From Lunatibacter salilacus (lineage in GTDB: Bacteria > Bacteroidota > Bacteroidia > Cytophagales > Cyclobacteriaceae): DNA of 64,000 nucleotides. Positions 53,550 to 63,332 of the stretch are shown here, one piece after another. Position 1 is the first letter of the stretch, and each line of letters opens with the position of its first letter. The stretch lies in assembly GCF_009797935.1 (NCBI RefSeq), contig NZ_VOLC01000012.1, forward strand, positions 68,128 through 132,127, given 5' to 3'. Both the position numbers and the translations under genes were made by a program. The notes below the pieces were generated by a model. It was not told the origin of the DNA. It was given only the letters and a program-made list of their open reading frames with translations, and made no database searches.

Positions 53550-54677
53550 TCAGTCTACCGTAATCCTCACAAACCCCATTTCATCATCTATATTTTCATA
53601 CAACCAGATTTTGTTGTCTTTAAAAAAGTGTGGCGGAGGTGTTTTGTTATATCGGTCCAGAAAGGTTTCTTTCACGATATTTAGGTCCTTGTCCAAAACA
53701 GTTAGGAAAACATCCGCTCCCGTTGCTATAGGTTCTCCACGCTCTGTTTGATCTTCCCCATATAATGTCTTATAGGAAAGCCGTATAAAACGCTGCGTAT
53801 CAGGATCCCACTTAGGAGCCATGAAATTAATGGATTCTTTATATTTCCCTATTTCCCCAGCCGCCTGATCAGGAGTGGTTGTTTTTGGGAGTTTATATTG
53901 ATTTTGATTTTCCGTCAACTCACTGTTCCATGAAATCAGGTAGAGGGAATCCAACGGAATATCATAGACATAAACTTCATTATAGGCATCGTTGGTCAAC
54001 AGTATTTTATCTTGGAATTGGGTTAAGGAGGGGCTTGGACTGAAGACTCCCGCTGGTATTTCGCCATGAAAGACTTCCATCCGGTATTCTTTAAGTTTCT
54101 CTGTTTCGGGCAGGGGAATTTTCTCATGGGACTCTTTGTCCAGATCATACTTTACAAGTACATATCGATAATCTGTTAGGGTAGCATATAGACCAAAAAT
54201 CGTATTCGGGTCATCTGGATGCTCGATCAGGCGGATGGGAATTGCCCGGGAAGCGTCAAATTCCGGAGCTATTTTATTCAAATTTAAATCCCGGATTTTT
54301 TTACCACTTTGGTCAAAAAGGGCGTTGATTCCATGGGACCAGATCATGATTTGATCCGAAGAAGTCAACCCATATCCCCTTATTTGTCTCCCCATTCCAT
54401 TGGGGCCTTCCTTTTCAAACTGAAGCGTTTCCTCCAATTGTAAATTATCCAGATTAATTTTATCGAACTTCGCTTCTCCAAAGGTGTAGTGATAAAGCGT
54501 TTTACCATCATTGGAAAGTTCTGGATAATTTAGCCCATATCGAAGGTCAATGATGCTGCCTTTTGGATCAACCACTACGGTATCCTGGGTCAATAAAAAT
54601 CTCGAATCGCCATGGGATTTATTCTCTGAGCAGGCGAAAATGAAGAGCGAGCAAAATACTAACGCATAAGTTTTCAT
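53550..54677 (-). CDS. DUF4221 family lipoprotein
   Basis: A 375-residue lipoprotein of the DUF4221 family, which is expanded in Cyclobacteriaceae. I chose the ATG at 54677 since it gives a compact signal peptide with lipobox (FIFAC, C16); the frame extends eight codons further. The body shows repeated beta-strand segments such as GKTLYHYTFGEAKFDKINL and DKILLTNDAYNEVYVYDI, suggesting a beta-propeller. It may be a surface-exposed sensor or binding protein; no catalytic site is evident. A close paralogue follows upstream on the same strand at 55099. Confidence 0.85.
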   Translation of the reverse strand: MKTYALVFCSLFIFACSENKSHGDSRFLLTQDTVVVDPKGSIIDLRYGLNYPELSNDGKTLYHYTFGEAKFDKINLDNLQLEETLQFEKEGPNGMGRQIRGYGLTSSDQIMIWSHGINALFDQSGKKIRDLNLNKIAPEFDASRAIPIRLIEHPDDPNTIFGLYATLTDYRYVLVKYDLDKESHEKIPLPETEKLKEYRMEVFHGEIPAGVFSPSPSLTQFQDKILLTNDAYNEVYVYDIPLDSLYLISWNSELTENQNQYKLPKTTTPDQAAGEIGKYKESINFMAPKWDPDTQRFIRLSYKTLYGEDQTERGEPIATGADVFLTVLDKDLNIVKETFLDRYNKTPPPHFFKDNKIWLYENIDDEMGFVRITVD

Positions 54678-55098
54678 TTTTTTCGGATTTATTTTGGCCA
54701 ATATGTATTATTTTGAAAAAGCGGGAACGCTAAATTATTTTTAGTAGCAAACTTGATCAAATATAATTAAAAAATTAGTTTAATTAAAAAAACTCCGAAA
54801 TTTTTAATTTTCAATTGCTTTCGAATCATGTCTTTGAAAAGCACGCTTTATCTGGCATATTCGTTGCCTTGGATTATTCCCTATTATTGGGGTTCAAGAA
54901 AAAAATAGTTATATGAATTTCCGTTTACCAATGATCCTTACTATCCTGACACCATCAGATACTGTGAAAAAGATGGTATGGGAGATATGAACTCAGTACC
55001 TGTATCCACTAAACCTTTCTACCTGAAATTACTTAAGGAAACGCAATCTTCGACAGGCCATTTGCAATTGCCCACACCCATATTTTTAGACGTGCCTT
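54678..55098. other. Gap between the DUF4221 paralogues, no gene seen
   Basis: About 420 bp, AT-rich near the downstream gene's start, with no supportable gene and no repeat in common with other regions. The promoter of the gene at 54677 (minus strand) should lie in the first 100-150 bases. Confidence 0.5.
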
Positions 55099-56235
55099 TT
55101 AATCTACGGCAATTCTCACAAACCCCAACTCATCATTTATATTTTCATACAACCAAACTTTGCTGTCAAGAAAGAAGTGGGAGCGGGGGTTTTTCTGATA
55201 ATTTTCGAGGAAGGTCTCTTTGATAATATTCAAGTCCTTGTCCAAAACAGTCAGGAAAACTTCTGCACCAATCTCTTCGGCATCCCCATACTCATTCAAA
55301 TCGGCGGAAAATTTGGTTTTAAATGAAAGTCGAACGTATCGCTCCGAAATAGGGTCCCATTGGGGGTCAAGGAAATTGATAGATTCGTAGAATTTCCTTC
55401 TGTGTTCTCCCGCTTGCTCCAGCTCTACGGTTTTTGGGAGTTTGTATTCATTTTGGTTACCCGTGAGCTTACTGTCCCAGGATATCAGGTAGAGCGAATC
55501 CAACGATATATCGTAGACATACCCTTCATTGTAAGCACCGTTGGTCAATACGATTTTATTATCCCGGATTTTAGTCGCCATGGGCACCGGGCTAAAAGCT
55601 CCAGCGGGCCTACCACCTTGTTCTATTTCCATCCTGTAGTTATTGAGTTTCTCCGTTTCAGGCAGTGAAATTTTTTCGTAGGTTTCGTTTTCCAGATCAA
55701 ACTTGGCTATAATAAACTGGTTTTCAGGATTTTTAACATATAAGCCAAAAATTGTATTCGGGTCACTGGGATGCTCCATCAGGCGAAAGGGAAATGCCTC
55801 CGGCCCCTTGAGTTCTTGGGCAATGTGGGTCAGTTTTAAGTCCCGTATTTTGGTTCCTTTTTGGTCAAAAACAGCATCTAGTCCATAGGACCAGATCATT
55901 AATTGGTCTAATGACGTCAGCGCATAGCTTCCAATGTAGGATCCCATTCCATTGGGTCCTTCTTTTTCAAACTGCAGCGTCTCCTCCAACTCCAAATTTT
56001 CCAGATTGATTTTATCGAACTTAGCTTCTCCATGAGTATAGTGATATAGATATTTACCATCATTGGAAAGCTCGGGACGGGTAAGCCCATATTTCAGGTT
56101 TATGATGCTGCCTTTTGGATCAATTATAACCGTATCTTGGGTCAACAAAAAATCCAGATCGCTTTCAGATGTAGACTTGTTTTCTGAGCAGCTTATTAGA
56201 ATCAACAAGGTGAAAAGGATTGCATAATTTTTCAT
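55099..56235 (-). CDS. DUF4221 family lipoprotein (paralogue)
   Basis: A 378-residue paralogue of the neighbouring DUF4221 gene, with near-identical segments throughout (LQFEKEGPNGMG, PSDPNTIFGLY versus PDDPNTIFGLY, and VFLTVLDKDLNI). The signal peptide ends in a lipobox (LILISC, C16). The two genes are the product of a tandem duplication, with divergence at both ends. Function is unknown; probably a cell-surface propeller protein. Confidence 0.86.
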   Translation of the reverse strand: MKNYAILFTLLILISCSENKSTSESDLDFLLTQDTVIIDPKGSIINLKYGLTRPELSNDGKYLYHYTHGEAKFDKINLENLELEETLQFEKEGPNGMGSYIGSYALTSLDQLMIWSYGLDAVFDQKGTKIRDLKLTHIAQELKGPEAFPFRLMEHPSDPNTIFGLYVKNPENQFIIAKFDLENETYEKISLPETEKLNNYRMEIEQGGRPAGAFSPVPMATKIRDNKIVLTNGAYNEGYVYDISLDSLYLISWDSKLTGNQNEYKLPKTVELEQAGEHRRKFYESINFLDPQWDPISERYVRLSFKTKFSADLNEYGDAEEIGAEVFLTVLDKDLNIIKETFLENYQKNPRSHFFLDSKVWLYENINDELGFVRIAVD

Positions 56236-56446
56236 GTTTTTTTAAGTTTGGGTTTTAAAGAGGACTATCATATTAGTTTCGGATTACTAATTTCCTGTAT
56301 TGCAAGTAATTAAAGCTACAGAGATTTATAGTTTAAAAACACCCTATTCGAGGAGGTTTAACTTTTTTTAGATTATTTTAACTAAAAACACTGTGATTTT
56401 TTGTAAACTTGGTTAATAATTGCAAAAAGCAACATATTAACCCAAA

Positions 56447-57055
56447 ATGTTCAAACAAAATCCATCACGATTTACTCCGTTGGAGGGAGTGGCTGTTCCT
56501 GCCAGAGAAGTTACCGTCTCTTCGGACAGTCGGCTATGGGATGCGTATAGAAAGGGGAGTGATGCGGCTTTTGTCGAGATCTACGAAAGCTACTTTGATG
56601 CTTTGTACGCCTATGGCGTGCGAATCACCGGAAACCATGCCATGGTAAAGGACGGCATTCACGAAGTTTTTTTTGATCTGAGGGAATTAAGGCCCAAGGT
56701 CGGGCCAACTGATTCTATCAAATTTTATCTGTTTACCTGCTTGAAGCGAAAGCTTTACAGATCCTCTTCCCGATGGGAGGGACGTAGACAGTCCATAGAT
56801 CCCAACTGTAATTTTGAATTCTCCATGTCTCCCGAGCAATTGTTGATTGATCAGCAAATTGGTGAGGAGGAACGGGAAAAACTCAACAGGGCAATAGAAC
56901 AGCTTAGCCCCAGAAAAAAGGAAATCATCTATTATTTTTTTTATGAAGGTTTGACTTATGAGCAAACGCAGGAGATTATGGGGCTCGAGAATATAAAAAC
57001 TACCCGCAACCTGATGTATAAGGCGTTGAATTTTTTACGTGATTGCTTAAGGTAA
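56447..57055 (+). CDS. ECF-type RNA polymerase sigma factor (SusCD-associated)
   Basis: A 202-residue ECF sigma factor. Region 2 spans LWDAYRKGSDAAFVEIYESYFDALYAYGV and DGIHEVFFDLREL (about 30-85); region 4 spans LSPRKKEIIYYFFYEGLTYEQTQEIMGL (about 145-185), with an HTH for -35 recognition. A frame starting upstream at 56409 is a shadow. It belongs with fecR at 57182 and susC at 58384, forming the window's second cell-surface signalling module. Confidence 0.9.
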   Translation: MFKQNPSRFTPLEGVAVPAREVTVSSDSRLWDAYRKGSDAAFVEIYESYFDALYAYGVRITGNHAMVKDGIHEVFFDLRELRPKVGPTDSIKFYLFTCLKRKLYRSSSRWEGRRQSIDPNCNFEFSMSPEQLLIDQQIGEEEREKLNRAIEQLSPRKKEIIYYFFYEGLTYEQTQEIMGLENIKTTRNLMYKALNFLRDCLR

Positions 57056-57181
57056 AAAAAAGCATACTAAGAATTATTTAATTGATTTTCAGGTAATTAT
57101 AATTTTTATTAAGAAATTATTCTTTTAGGTGGGTGTTTTTTGGAGGTGCTGCTGCATTTACCCCAAAATCAAAAAAACTGC

Positions 57182-58231
57182 ATGTTATCCATACAAGACT
57201 TTTTGACCAATCCGGAATTTGTCGAGTGGGTGAAAAACCCAACTAAGCAACTGGACGATTACTGGACCAAGTGGATCAAAGCCAATCCTGATCAGCTTTC
57301 AACCTTGAAGTTGGCGAGGGAATTTTTAATGCGTGTTCAATATAATGAAATCAGGGCGGATGAGGGCACAAAGGAACAGATCCTAACAGACTTGCTCAAA
57401 ACACCGTCCAGAAAATCCGATTCCTCATCTACTAAAGTCCTTCCTTTAGCTCAGCCCAATAAGAAAACCAACTACTTCAACTTAAGCCAACTTCACCGTA
57501 TTGCCGCCATTTTGATCCTTGGATTGGGCTTGGCCTGGTTGCTGATTCCAAGTGAATTTTTTGATATTTCACAAACGCATTTAGACGAAATTGCTACGCT
57601 GACGAAATTTACCCAACCGGGTGAAAAACTCCGGTTGACCCTAAAAGACGGGACAAAAATCTGGATGAACGCAGCTACAGAAATCCAGTTTCCCGAAAGA
57701 TTCGACACTTTGGAGAGGCGAATTGTTTTAACCGGCGAGGCTTATTTCGAAGTAGCTAAAGACAGTGTGCGTCCATTTATCGTCGAAACCAACGGATTAT
57801 CCACCACCGCTTTGGGAACTTCTTTCAATATCACCACCAAAAATGAGGGACGCATTTATGTTTCATTGCTTAGCGGGAAAGTCAAAATCTCATCCACTTC
57901 TGATCAAGAGGACATCTTCTTGGATCCTGGAAAAGAGCTTAGATATTCTACCAATGACCGAAAGCTACAGGTTCGAGCTTTTGATATAGATCAGGTGATG
58001 GCGTGGAAGGAAGGGAATTTAGTATTTGAAGATGCAACACTTCTTTCCGTTGTAAAGCAATTGGAAGATTGGTATGGGGTAAAAATACAAATTGAAAACG
58101 GTGAACGCATCCGATGGAAATACAGTGCCGAATATAAAAATCAAACCTTGGAGGATGTTTTAAACAGCCTTTCGTATATACAGCAATTTGAATATTCCCT
58201 TGATGGGAAACAGGTAAAATTTAAATTTTGA
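57182..58231 (+). CDS. FecR family anti-sigma factor
   Basis: A 349-residue anti-sigma protein with a transmembrane helix at about residues 100-120 (IAAILILGLGLAWLLI). The periplasmic FecR domain follows (PGEKLRLTLKDGTKIWMNAAT, split from VLTGEAYFEVAKDS), then DUF4974 ending EYSLDGKQVKFKF. I chose the ATG at 57182 (MLSIQDFLTNPEF), since the 14 codons upstream start with TTG and have no family counterpart. It should relay the signal of the STN-bearing SusC at 58384. Confidence 0.9.
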   Translation: MLSIQDFLTNPEFVEWVKNPTKQLDDYWTKWIKANPDQLSTLKLAREFLMRVQYNEIRADEGTKEQILTDLLKTPSRKSDSSSTKVLPLAQPNKKTNYFNLSQLHRIAAILILGLGLAWLLIPSEFFDISQTHLDEIATLTKFTQPGEKLRLTLKDGTKIWMNAATEIQFPERFDTLERRIVLTGEAYFEVAKDSVRPFIVETNGLSTTALGTSFNITTKNEGRIYVSLLSGKVKISSTSDQEDIFLDPGKELRYSTNDRKLQVRAFDIDQVMAWKEGNLVFEDATLLSVVKQLEDWYGVKIQIENGERIRWKYSAEYKNQTLEDVLNSLSYIQQFEYSLDGKQVKFKF

Positions 58232-58257
58232 CGATATGAAAAAAGCAAACGGACCCT

Positions 58258-58291
58258 AAAAAAAAAACCGACCGGAATGGATTCCGGCCGG
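58258..58291 (-). terminator. Terminator-shaped hairpin antisense to the susC leader
   Basis: CCGACCGGAA (58268-58277) pairs with TTCCGGCCGG (58282-58291), one mismatch, 4-base loop, preceded on the plus strand by an A-run (58258-58267). On the minus strand it is hairpin plus T-run. It lies 93 bp before the susC start, in the same place as the element at 43400. Confidence 0.65.
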
Positions 58292-58383
58292 CTCACGGCT
58301 GATTAGCAGGTCAAACGCATTGGGGAATGACACAACCTGCGATCAGGATTACTGAACATTTCATTCAATAAACCTTTAAAATT

Positions 58384-61300
58384 ATGCAAAATAAATTACT
58401 TAAGACAATTTATATGTTGTCCAGATATTTCCTATATGGTTTTATGATCCAGTTGCTGTTCCTAAACTTCGGTCTGGCAGTCAATGCCAACGGACAGTAT
58501 AAAAGCATCGAGGAAGTCAAAATCCAATTATCCGGCGAAGAGCTTACTGTAGGGCAGTTTTTCCGGGAAGTGCAACGGCAGACACCGTTTAAGTTTAGCT
58601 ATGACAGCAGGAAGGTAGATCGGATGACTACGCTAACGTTTACCGAAACGGAGGGTATATTGGAAGACTTTTTAATTCAGGCTGCGAGGCAGGGTGTTCT
58701 ATCATTTAGGCAATACAATCATAGTATTGACGTGCTGAAGGATGAGAAGAGGCAAATACTAGTTGTTCAGGATGACCCCATAACGGTTACGGGGAAAGTC
58801 ACAGATGAAACTAACGAACCCCTTCCAGGTGCGACAGTTTCCGTACGCGGAACTTCTTCTGGTACAGTGACTGATGTTGATGGTAATTTTTCCTTGACGG
58901 TCGAAGAAGGACAAACCATATCCATCTCCTTTATCGGTTACGTCACCCAAACCAGACAGGTAGGTTCACAGACTGCCTTCACGATTGTGTTGGTTCAGGA
59001 TTCAGAATCCTTGGATGAGGTAGTTGTCACCGCTTTTGGAATTGAAAGACAGGAAAAGGCTTTGAGTTATTCTGTGCAGAAGCTGGATGGCGAGGCGGTT
59101 TCTAGAGTAGGAAATCCCAATATTCTTAATGGTTTACAGGGCAAAATTGCAGGTGTAACTATCCGCCAAACAACGGGTGCTCCGGGAAGTTCTCCGGCGG
59201 TCAATATTCGTGGAAGCCGATCAATTACTGGAAACAATCAGCCGTTGTATGTCGTAGATGGATTACCGATTTCCGGTAGAATCATCGACCTAAACCCAAG
59301 TGATATTGAATCAGTCAATGTTTTGAAAGGTCCAACGGCGGCAGCACTTTATGGTTTGCGAGCTTCCAACGGAGTTATTGTCATTACTACCAACCGTGGG
59401 AAGTCAGCCGTTGGAAAACCGGTAATTTCTGTGGAGACAGGATATAATTTTGATCAAGTAACCCGTCTTCCCAAGTTACAAACAACCTATGCCCAAGGTA
59501 ACAATGGTCAATTTGATCAGCAAAGTGCCTTTTCATTTGGTCCTAGGATTGATACCCTAGGAACATATACCAATTTTTTGGGCGAGCAGGAGCAAGCTGC
59601 GGTATATGACAATGCAGGAGATTTTTTCCGAACAGGAGGCACCAAGAATTTCAATGTTGATATAGCAAACACCTTTGAGAGAGGAAATTATCAAATTGGC
59701 GTGGGGTATACAGGTCAACAGGGAATTATAGAAAACTCATCCTTTGATCGTATAAATATCAAATTAGCATCTGATTATAGAATAACAGATAAACTAAAAA
59801 TAGGTACCTCCGTCAATTTTTCCTCTTCTGACCGGGATGAAGTAGTAGATGGGGGAGGGAATTCCAGTCTTTTCTATGCGGCCTTTTTTGCGCCGGTGTC
59901 CTATAACCTCAAAGGGAAACCGATAGCCCAGCCGGATAATCCATATAATCAGATAAATTTCCGAAATGCCCACGATAATATTTATTGGTCAGTTCAGAAC
60001 AATAGCAATAATTCTGCTACAGTAAGGACATTTGGAAATGCCTATTTACAATATCAGCCATTGGATTGGTTGTCTGTAAACTATCGTGTCGGAGTTGATT
60101 ATTTTAGCACAAACAATAAAGTTGTATATGCGTTGGGTTCAGGGCAACACGGGGGAAGAACCAATCCTCCCAGTGGTGGAAGTATCACGGATCAGATGGT
60201 TTATAGTCGGAATTTTAATTCCAATTTTAACATAAATGTCAACAAATCATTTGGCGAGGATTTTCAATTTGATTTTTTGATGGGAAATGAGGTTTTCGAC
60301 ATTTACAACAAGAACCTACAGGTAGTTGGCAATGATATCACCATTGGCGGGTTTAACCATATCTCAAACACTTCCTCTCAAAACAGCACAGAATCATTAC
60401 AAAGGAGCCGGGTAGCGGGGTTTTTCGGAAATCTTAACTTGGCTTGGAAGGATATGTTGTTTTTTAATGCTTCGGGTAGAAATGATTTTGTCTCAAATAT
60501 GCCAAGGGGAAACCGCTCCTTTTTCTACCCCTCCTTAGGGGTCGGTTTTGCTTTTACAGAACTTATGAACACCACGCCTAAATTTCTGGAATTCGGAAAA
60601 ATAAGAGGCAGTATAGCAGAAGTTGGCCAGGCTGGTCCAATATACGTTGCTAACACAGTGTTTGTAAGAGGCAATGCGGGAGGGGGATTTGTATTTCCTT
60701 TTGATGGGCTTAATGCATTTACCCGCTCCAACAATCTGATTAGTGCGAATCTACAACCCGAGAATACCAGAACGACGGAAATCGGAATCGACCTGCGAGG
60801 CTACAACAGAAGGGTAAGCCTAGACTATACCTATTACACAACCATAGCCGATGGTCAGATTTTCAATGTGCCAGTGCCTATTTCTACCGGGTATGGAACT
60901 GAGTTGAGAAATGCAGGTCAAATGTCAGTAAAAGGGCATGAAATTGTCTTGAATCTTGTTCCCATCCAAACACAAAATTTCAGGTGGGATTTCACAACCA
61001 ATTTCACAACATTTACCAATATGGTTGAAAGTCTCGCTGAGGGGGTAGAGCGGCTGAATTTAGGGGGCGTTAGAGCAAACATCGTTGCAGAAGCGGGGCA
61101 GGAATATCCCTATTTAAGAGGAATTGGGTATGCAAGAGATCCGGCTAGTGGGGAAGTAGTGGTAGATTCAAGGCCTACTTTGCCAAATGGTAACGTCAAT
61201 ACGAGGTATGGTATGCCACTGCGGTCTACGCAGCCCGTAAATTTGGGGAGTGTCAATCCGGATTTTGAATTCGGGTTTATCAACCAGGTGAGTTATAAAA

Positions 61301-61797
61301 ATTTCACCTTTATTGCTCAAATAGATTGGAGACAAGGTGGTAACATTTCATCAGGAAGTAACCGATTAGGCAAGCTTTACGGAAGCTTGCTTGAGACAGA
61401 GGCTCGAGCAGAGTCCTATATTTTTGAGGGAAAAATGGGATTCTTTCAATCAGATGGAACCTTGGTGGTTGAAGGAGACAATTCCATTGAAATCAATAGA
61501 GGTGAGACTTTTTACCGGATAAATGAAGATCCCATTATCGAGTCTAACGTATATGATGCTTCATTTGTAAGGCTACGTGAAATTAGGTTAGCATATGATA
61601 TTCCCGGCGAATGGCTACAGCGGTATAACCTTCGATCTGCTTCAGTTTATTTGTCAGGTAGGAATTTATGGCTAAATGCTTCCTTGCCTTATTTTGATCC
61701 AGAACTGAGTTCGGGAGGAGGTAATGCACAAGGTGAGGAATACATCGTCTATCCACAAATTTTAAGTTTTGGAGGAGGAGTTCGTGTTTCCTTTTAA
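58384..61797 (+). CDS. SusC/RagA TonB-dependent transporter with STN signalling domain
   Basis: A 1137-residue outer-membrane transporter. It has a signal peptide, an STN domain (about 50-120: LTVGQFFREVQRQTPFKFSY), a CarboxypepD-reg-like domain (about 138-210: VTGKVTDETNEPLPGATVSV), the DEVVVTAFGIERQEK segment, a plug (NIRGSRSI, QPLYVVDGL) and a barrel ending GGGVRVSF. The STN domain links it to the FecR and sigma factor just upstream. Its DEVVVTAFG box and the type of SusD partner set it apart from the other two SusC proteins of the window. Confidence 0.94.
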   Translation: MQNKLLKTIYMLSRYFLYGFMIQLLFLNFGLAVNANGQYKSIEEVKIQLSGEELTVGQFFREVQRQTPFKFSYDSRKVDRMTTLTFTETEGILEDFLIQAARQGVLSFRQYNHSIDVLKDEKRQILVVQDDPITVTGKVTDETNEPLPGATVSVRGTSSGTVTDVDGNFSLTVEEGQTISISFIGYVTQTRQVGSQTAFTIVLVQDSESLDEVVVTAFGIERQEKALSYSVQKLDGEAVSRVGNPNILNGLQGKIAGVTIRQTTGAPGSSPAVNIRGSRSITGNNQPLYVVDGLPISGRIIDLNPSDIESVNVLKGPTAAALYGLRASNGVIVITTNRGKSAVGKPVISVETGYNFDQVTRLPKLQTTYAQGNNGQFDQQSAFSFGPRIDTLGTYTNFLGEQEQAAVYDNAGDFFRTGGTKNFNVDIANTFERGNYQIGVGYTGQQGIIENSSFDRINIKLASDYRITDKLKIGTSVNFSSSDRDEVVDGGGNSSLFYAAFFAPVSYNLKGKPIAQPDNPYNQINFRNAHDNIYWSVQNNSNNSATVRTFGNAYLQYQPLDWLSVNYRVGVDYFSTNNKVVYALGSGQHGGRTNPPSGGSITDQMVYSRNFNSNFNINVNKSFGEDFQFDFLMGNEVFDIYNKNLQVVGNDITIGGFNHISNTSSQNSTESLQRSRVAGFFGNLNLAWKDMLFFNASGRNDFVSNMPRGNRSFFYPSLGVGFAFTELMNTTPKFLEFGKIRGSIAEVGQAGPIYVANTVFVRGNAGGGFVFPFDGLNAFTRSNNLISANLQPENTRTTEIGIDLRGYNRRVSLDYTYYTTIADGQIFNVPVPISTGYGTELRNAGQMSVKGHEIVLNLVPIQTQNFRWDFTTNFTTFTNMVESLAEGVERLNLGGVRANIVAEAGQEYPYLRGIGYARDPASGEVVVDSRPTLPNGNVNTRYGMPLRSTQPVNLGSVNPDFEFGFINQVSYKNFTFIAQIDWRQGGNISSGSNRLGKLYGSLLETEARAESYIFEGKMGFFQSDGTLVVEGDNSIEINRGETFYRINEDPIIESNVYDASFVRLREIRLAYDIPGEWLQRYNLRSASVYLSGRNLWLNASLPYFDPELSSGGGNAQGEEYIVYPQILSFGGGVRVSF

Positions 61798-61836
61798 AAA
61801 GTTCATTTCCAATGTTGGATGTAACCTTAATGAAAA

Positions 61837-63255
61837 ATGAAAAATTTAGCTAAAAATATAAAAGTAATTATCTCAGGACTGGCACTATCTTGTTTTTGCC
61901 TATCCTGCAGCGAAGATATCATGGATCAGATAGACACCAATCCGAATGCTCCGGAAGATGTGTCTATAAATCTCCTTTTGCCTCAAGTGATAATGAATGC
62001 TGTCAGAACAGTTGCAGGGAATCAGACGATCTTTGGGGTGTCGACATATGTAGAACATTCTGCGAATGTGCGTATTAACCCTATCGATCCATGGAACGTC
62101 AGTGAGAGCATGTGGTCAAGTTGTTATTATGGATTAAACGATCTGGAGTTTTTGATTGCAAAGGCTGAGGATGAATCCAATTATGCCTACTTGGGGATTG
62201 GTCAGATTCTTTACGCATTTTTACTCAGTAACCTGACCGATTTGTACGGTGATATACCTATGAGCGAAGCAGTAAAGGGAAGTGATTTTCGTACACCTAA
62301 GTTTGATTCTCAAGAAGCGGTATACGCAAATATGATATCATTACTGGACGATGCAATAAGTAATCTAGACAGACAATCTGTGGGTAATCCCGGAAATACG
62401 GACATGATCTTTAGGGGTGATTTGGAAATGTGGAGGAAAGCCGCATATGGGCTGAAGGCACGGTTTCATAACAGACTAAGCAACCATGATCCTGAGAATT
62501 CCGCAAATGCGGCCTTGACAGCAATTTCCAATTCCTATACTTCTATTAATGAAGGATTCGTATTTGATGGCTATCAGCAAGAGAGCAGTGTTTATAACAA
62601 CCCTTGGTCCGCATTCCAGAATTCACAAGAGTTGTTTGCAGTAGGACAAACTCTTCTCGATCAAATGGAAAATTTTGCGGGAGATTTAACGAATGATCCA
62701 AGGTCTAATCGTTGGTTTTCTCTGGTAAATGGAGCGATAATAGGTGCGCCGACAGGTGAGAATCTGGCAGACCCATCACATAGCAGGTATTCACAACCGT
62801 CTAGATCTCAGATTCTTTATAACGGAGCTCCCCAGCCGCTATTACAGTTTGATGAATTGAAATTTATCGAGGCAGAGGCATATCTTAGGTTACAAAACAA
62901 CCAAAATGCCTTTGAAGCCTTCCAAGAAGGAGTCAGAGCCGCTCTCCAGAAGCTTTCCGTGCCGGCTAATGAGATTGATGATTATCTTGGGGGTCCGGGC
63001 ATGCCAAGTTCTGGTGATGATTTGACATTAAATCACATTATCGGGCAGAAGTACATTTCCTTTTGGCTTTATCAACCTTTGGAAGCTTTCAATGATTTTA
63101 GAAGAACAGGTATCCCGGAAATGAACAACCCGATAGGGACACCTCTCAGAATACCTTACCCAATTTCTGAAGTAAACAGAAATCCGAATACGCCGACCGA
63201 AATTAATGACGTGACTATCTTCACCACCCCGGTTTGGTGGGCAAGGCAAAATTAA
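61837..63255 (+). CDS. SusD/RagB nutrient-binding lipoprotein (SusD-like 2 type)
   Basis: A 472-residue lipoprotein with lipobox FCLSC (C24), followed by ITN/DTNPNAPEDV, the opening typical of the second SusD family. Other hallmarks are LLLPQVIMNAVR, LSNLTDLYGDIPMSEA and LNHIIGQKYISFWLYQPLEAF. It starts 39 bp after susC. It binds the substrate at the cell surface; the BNR-4 gene downstream hints at a polysaccharide substrate. Confidence 0.92.
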   Translation: MKNLAKNIKVIISGLALSCFCLSCSEDIMDQIDTNPNAPEDVSINLLLPQVIMNAVRTVAGNQTIFGVSTYVEHSANVRINPIDPWNVSESMWSSCYYGLNDLEFLIAKAEDESNYAYLGIGQILYAFLLSNLTDLYGDIPMSEAVKGSDFRTPKFDSQEAVYANMISLLDDAISNLDRQSVGNPGNTDMIFRGDLEMWRKAAYGLKARFHNRLSNHDPENSANAALTAISNSYTSINEGFVFDGYQQESSVYNNPWSAFQNSQELFAVGQTLLDQMENFAGDLTNDPRSNRWFSLVNGAIIGAPTGENLADPSHSRYSQPSRSQILYNGAPQPLLQFDELKFIEAEAYLRLQNNQNAFEAFQEGVRAALQKLSVPANEIDDYLGGPGMPSSGDDLTLNHIIGQKYISFWLYQPLEAFNDFRRTGIPEMNNPIGTPLRIPYPISEVNRNPNTPTEINDVTIFTTPVWWARQN

Positions 63256-63266
63256 TTCTACTATTA

Positions 63267-63311
63267 AAGAAACTTGGATAATGACACTCTGTGTCTTCAT
63301 CCGAGTTTCTT
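63267..63311 (+). terminator. Intercistronic hairpin between susD and the BNR-4 gene
   Basis: AAGAAACTTGGAT (63267-63279) pairs with ATCCGAGTTTCTT (63299-63311), a 13-bp stem with one G-T wobble. No true T-run follows, so it is more likely an mRNA-stabilising or attenuating structure than a full terminator. Confidence 0.55.
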
Positions 63312-63332
63312 CTTAAAAACACTCCAGAAAAT

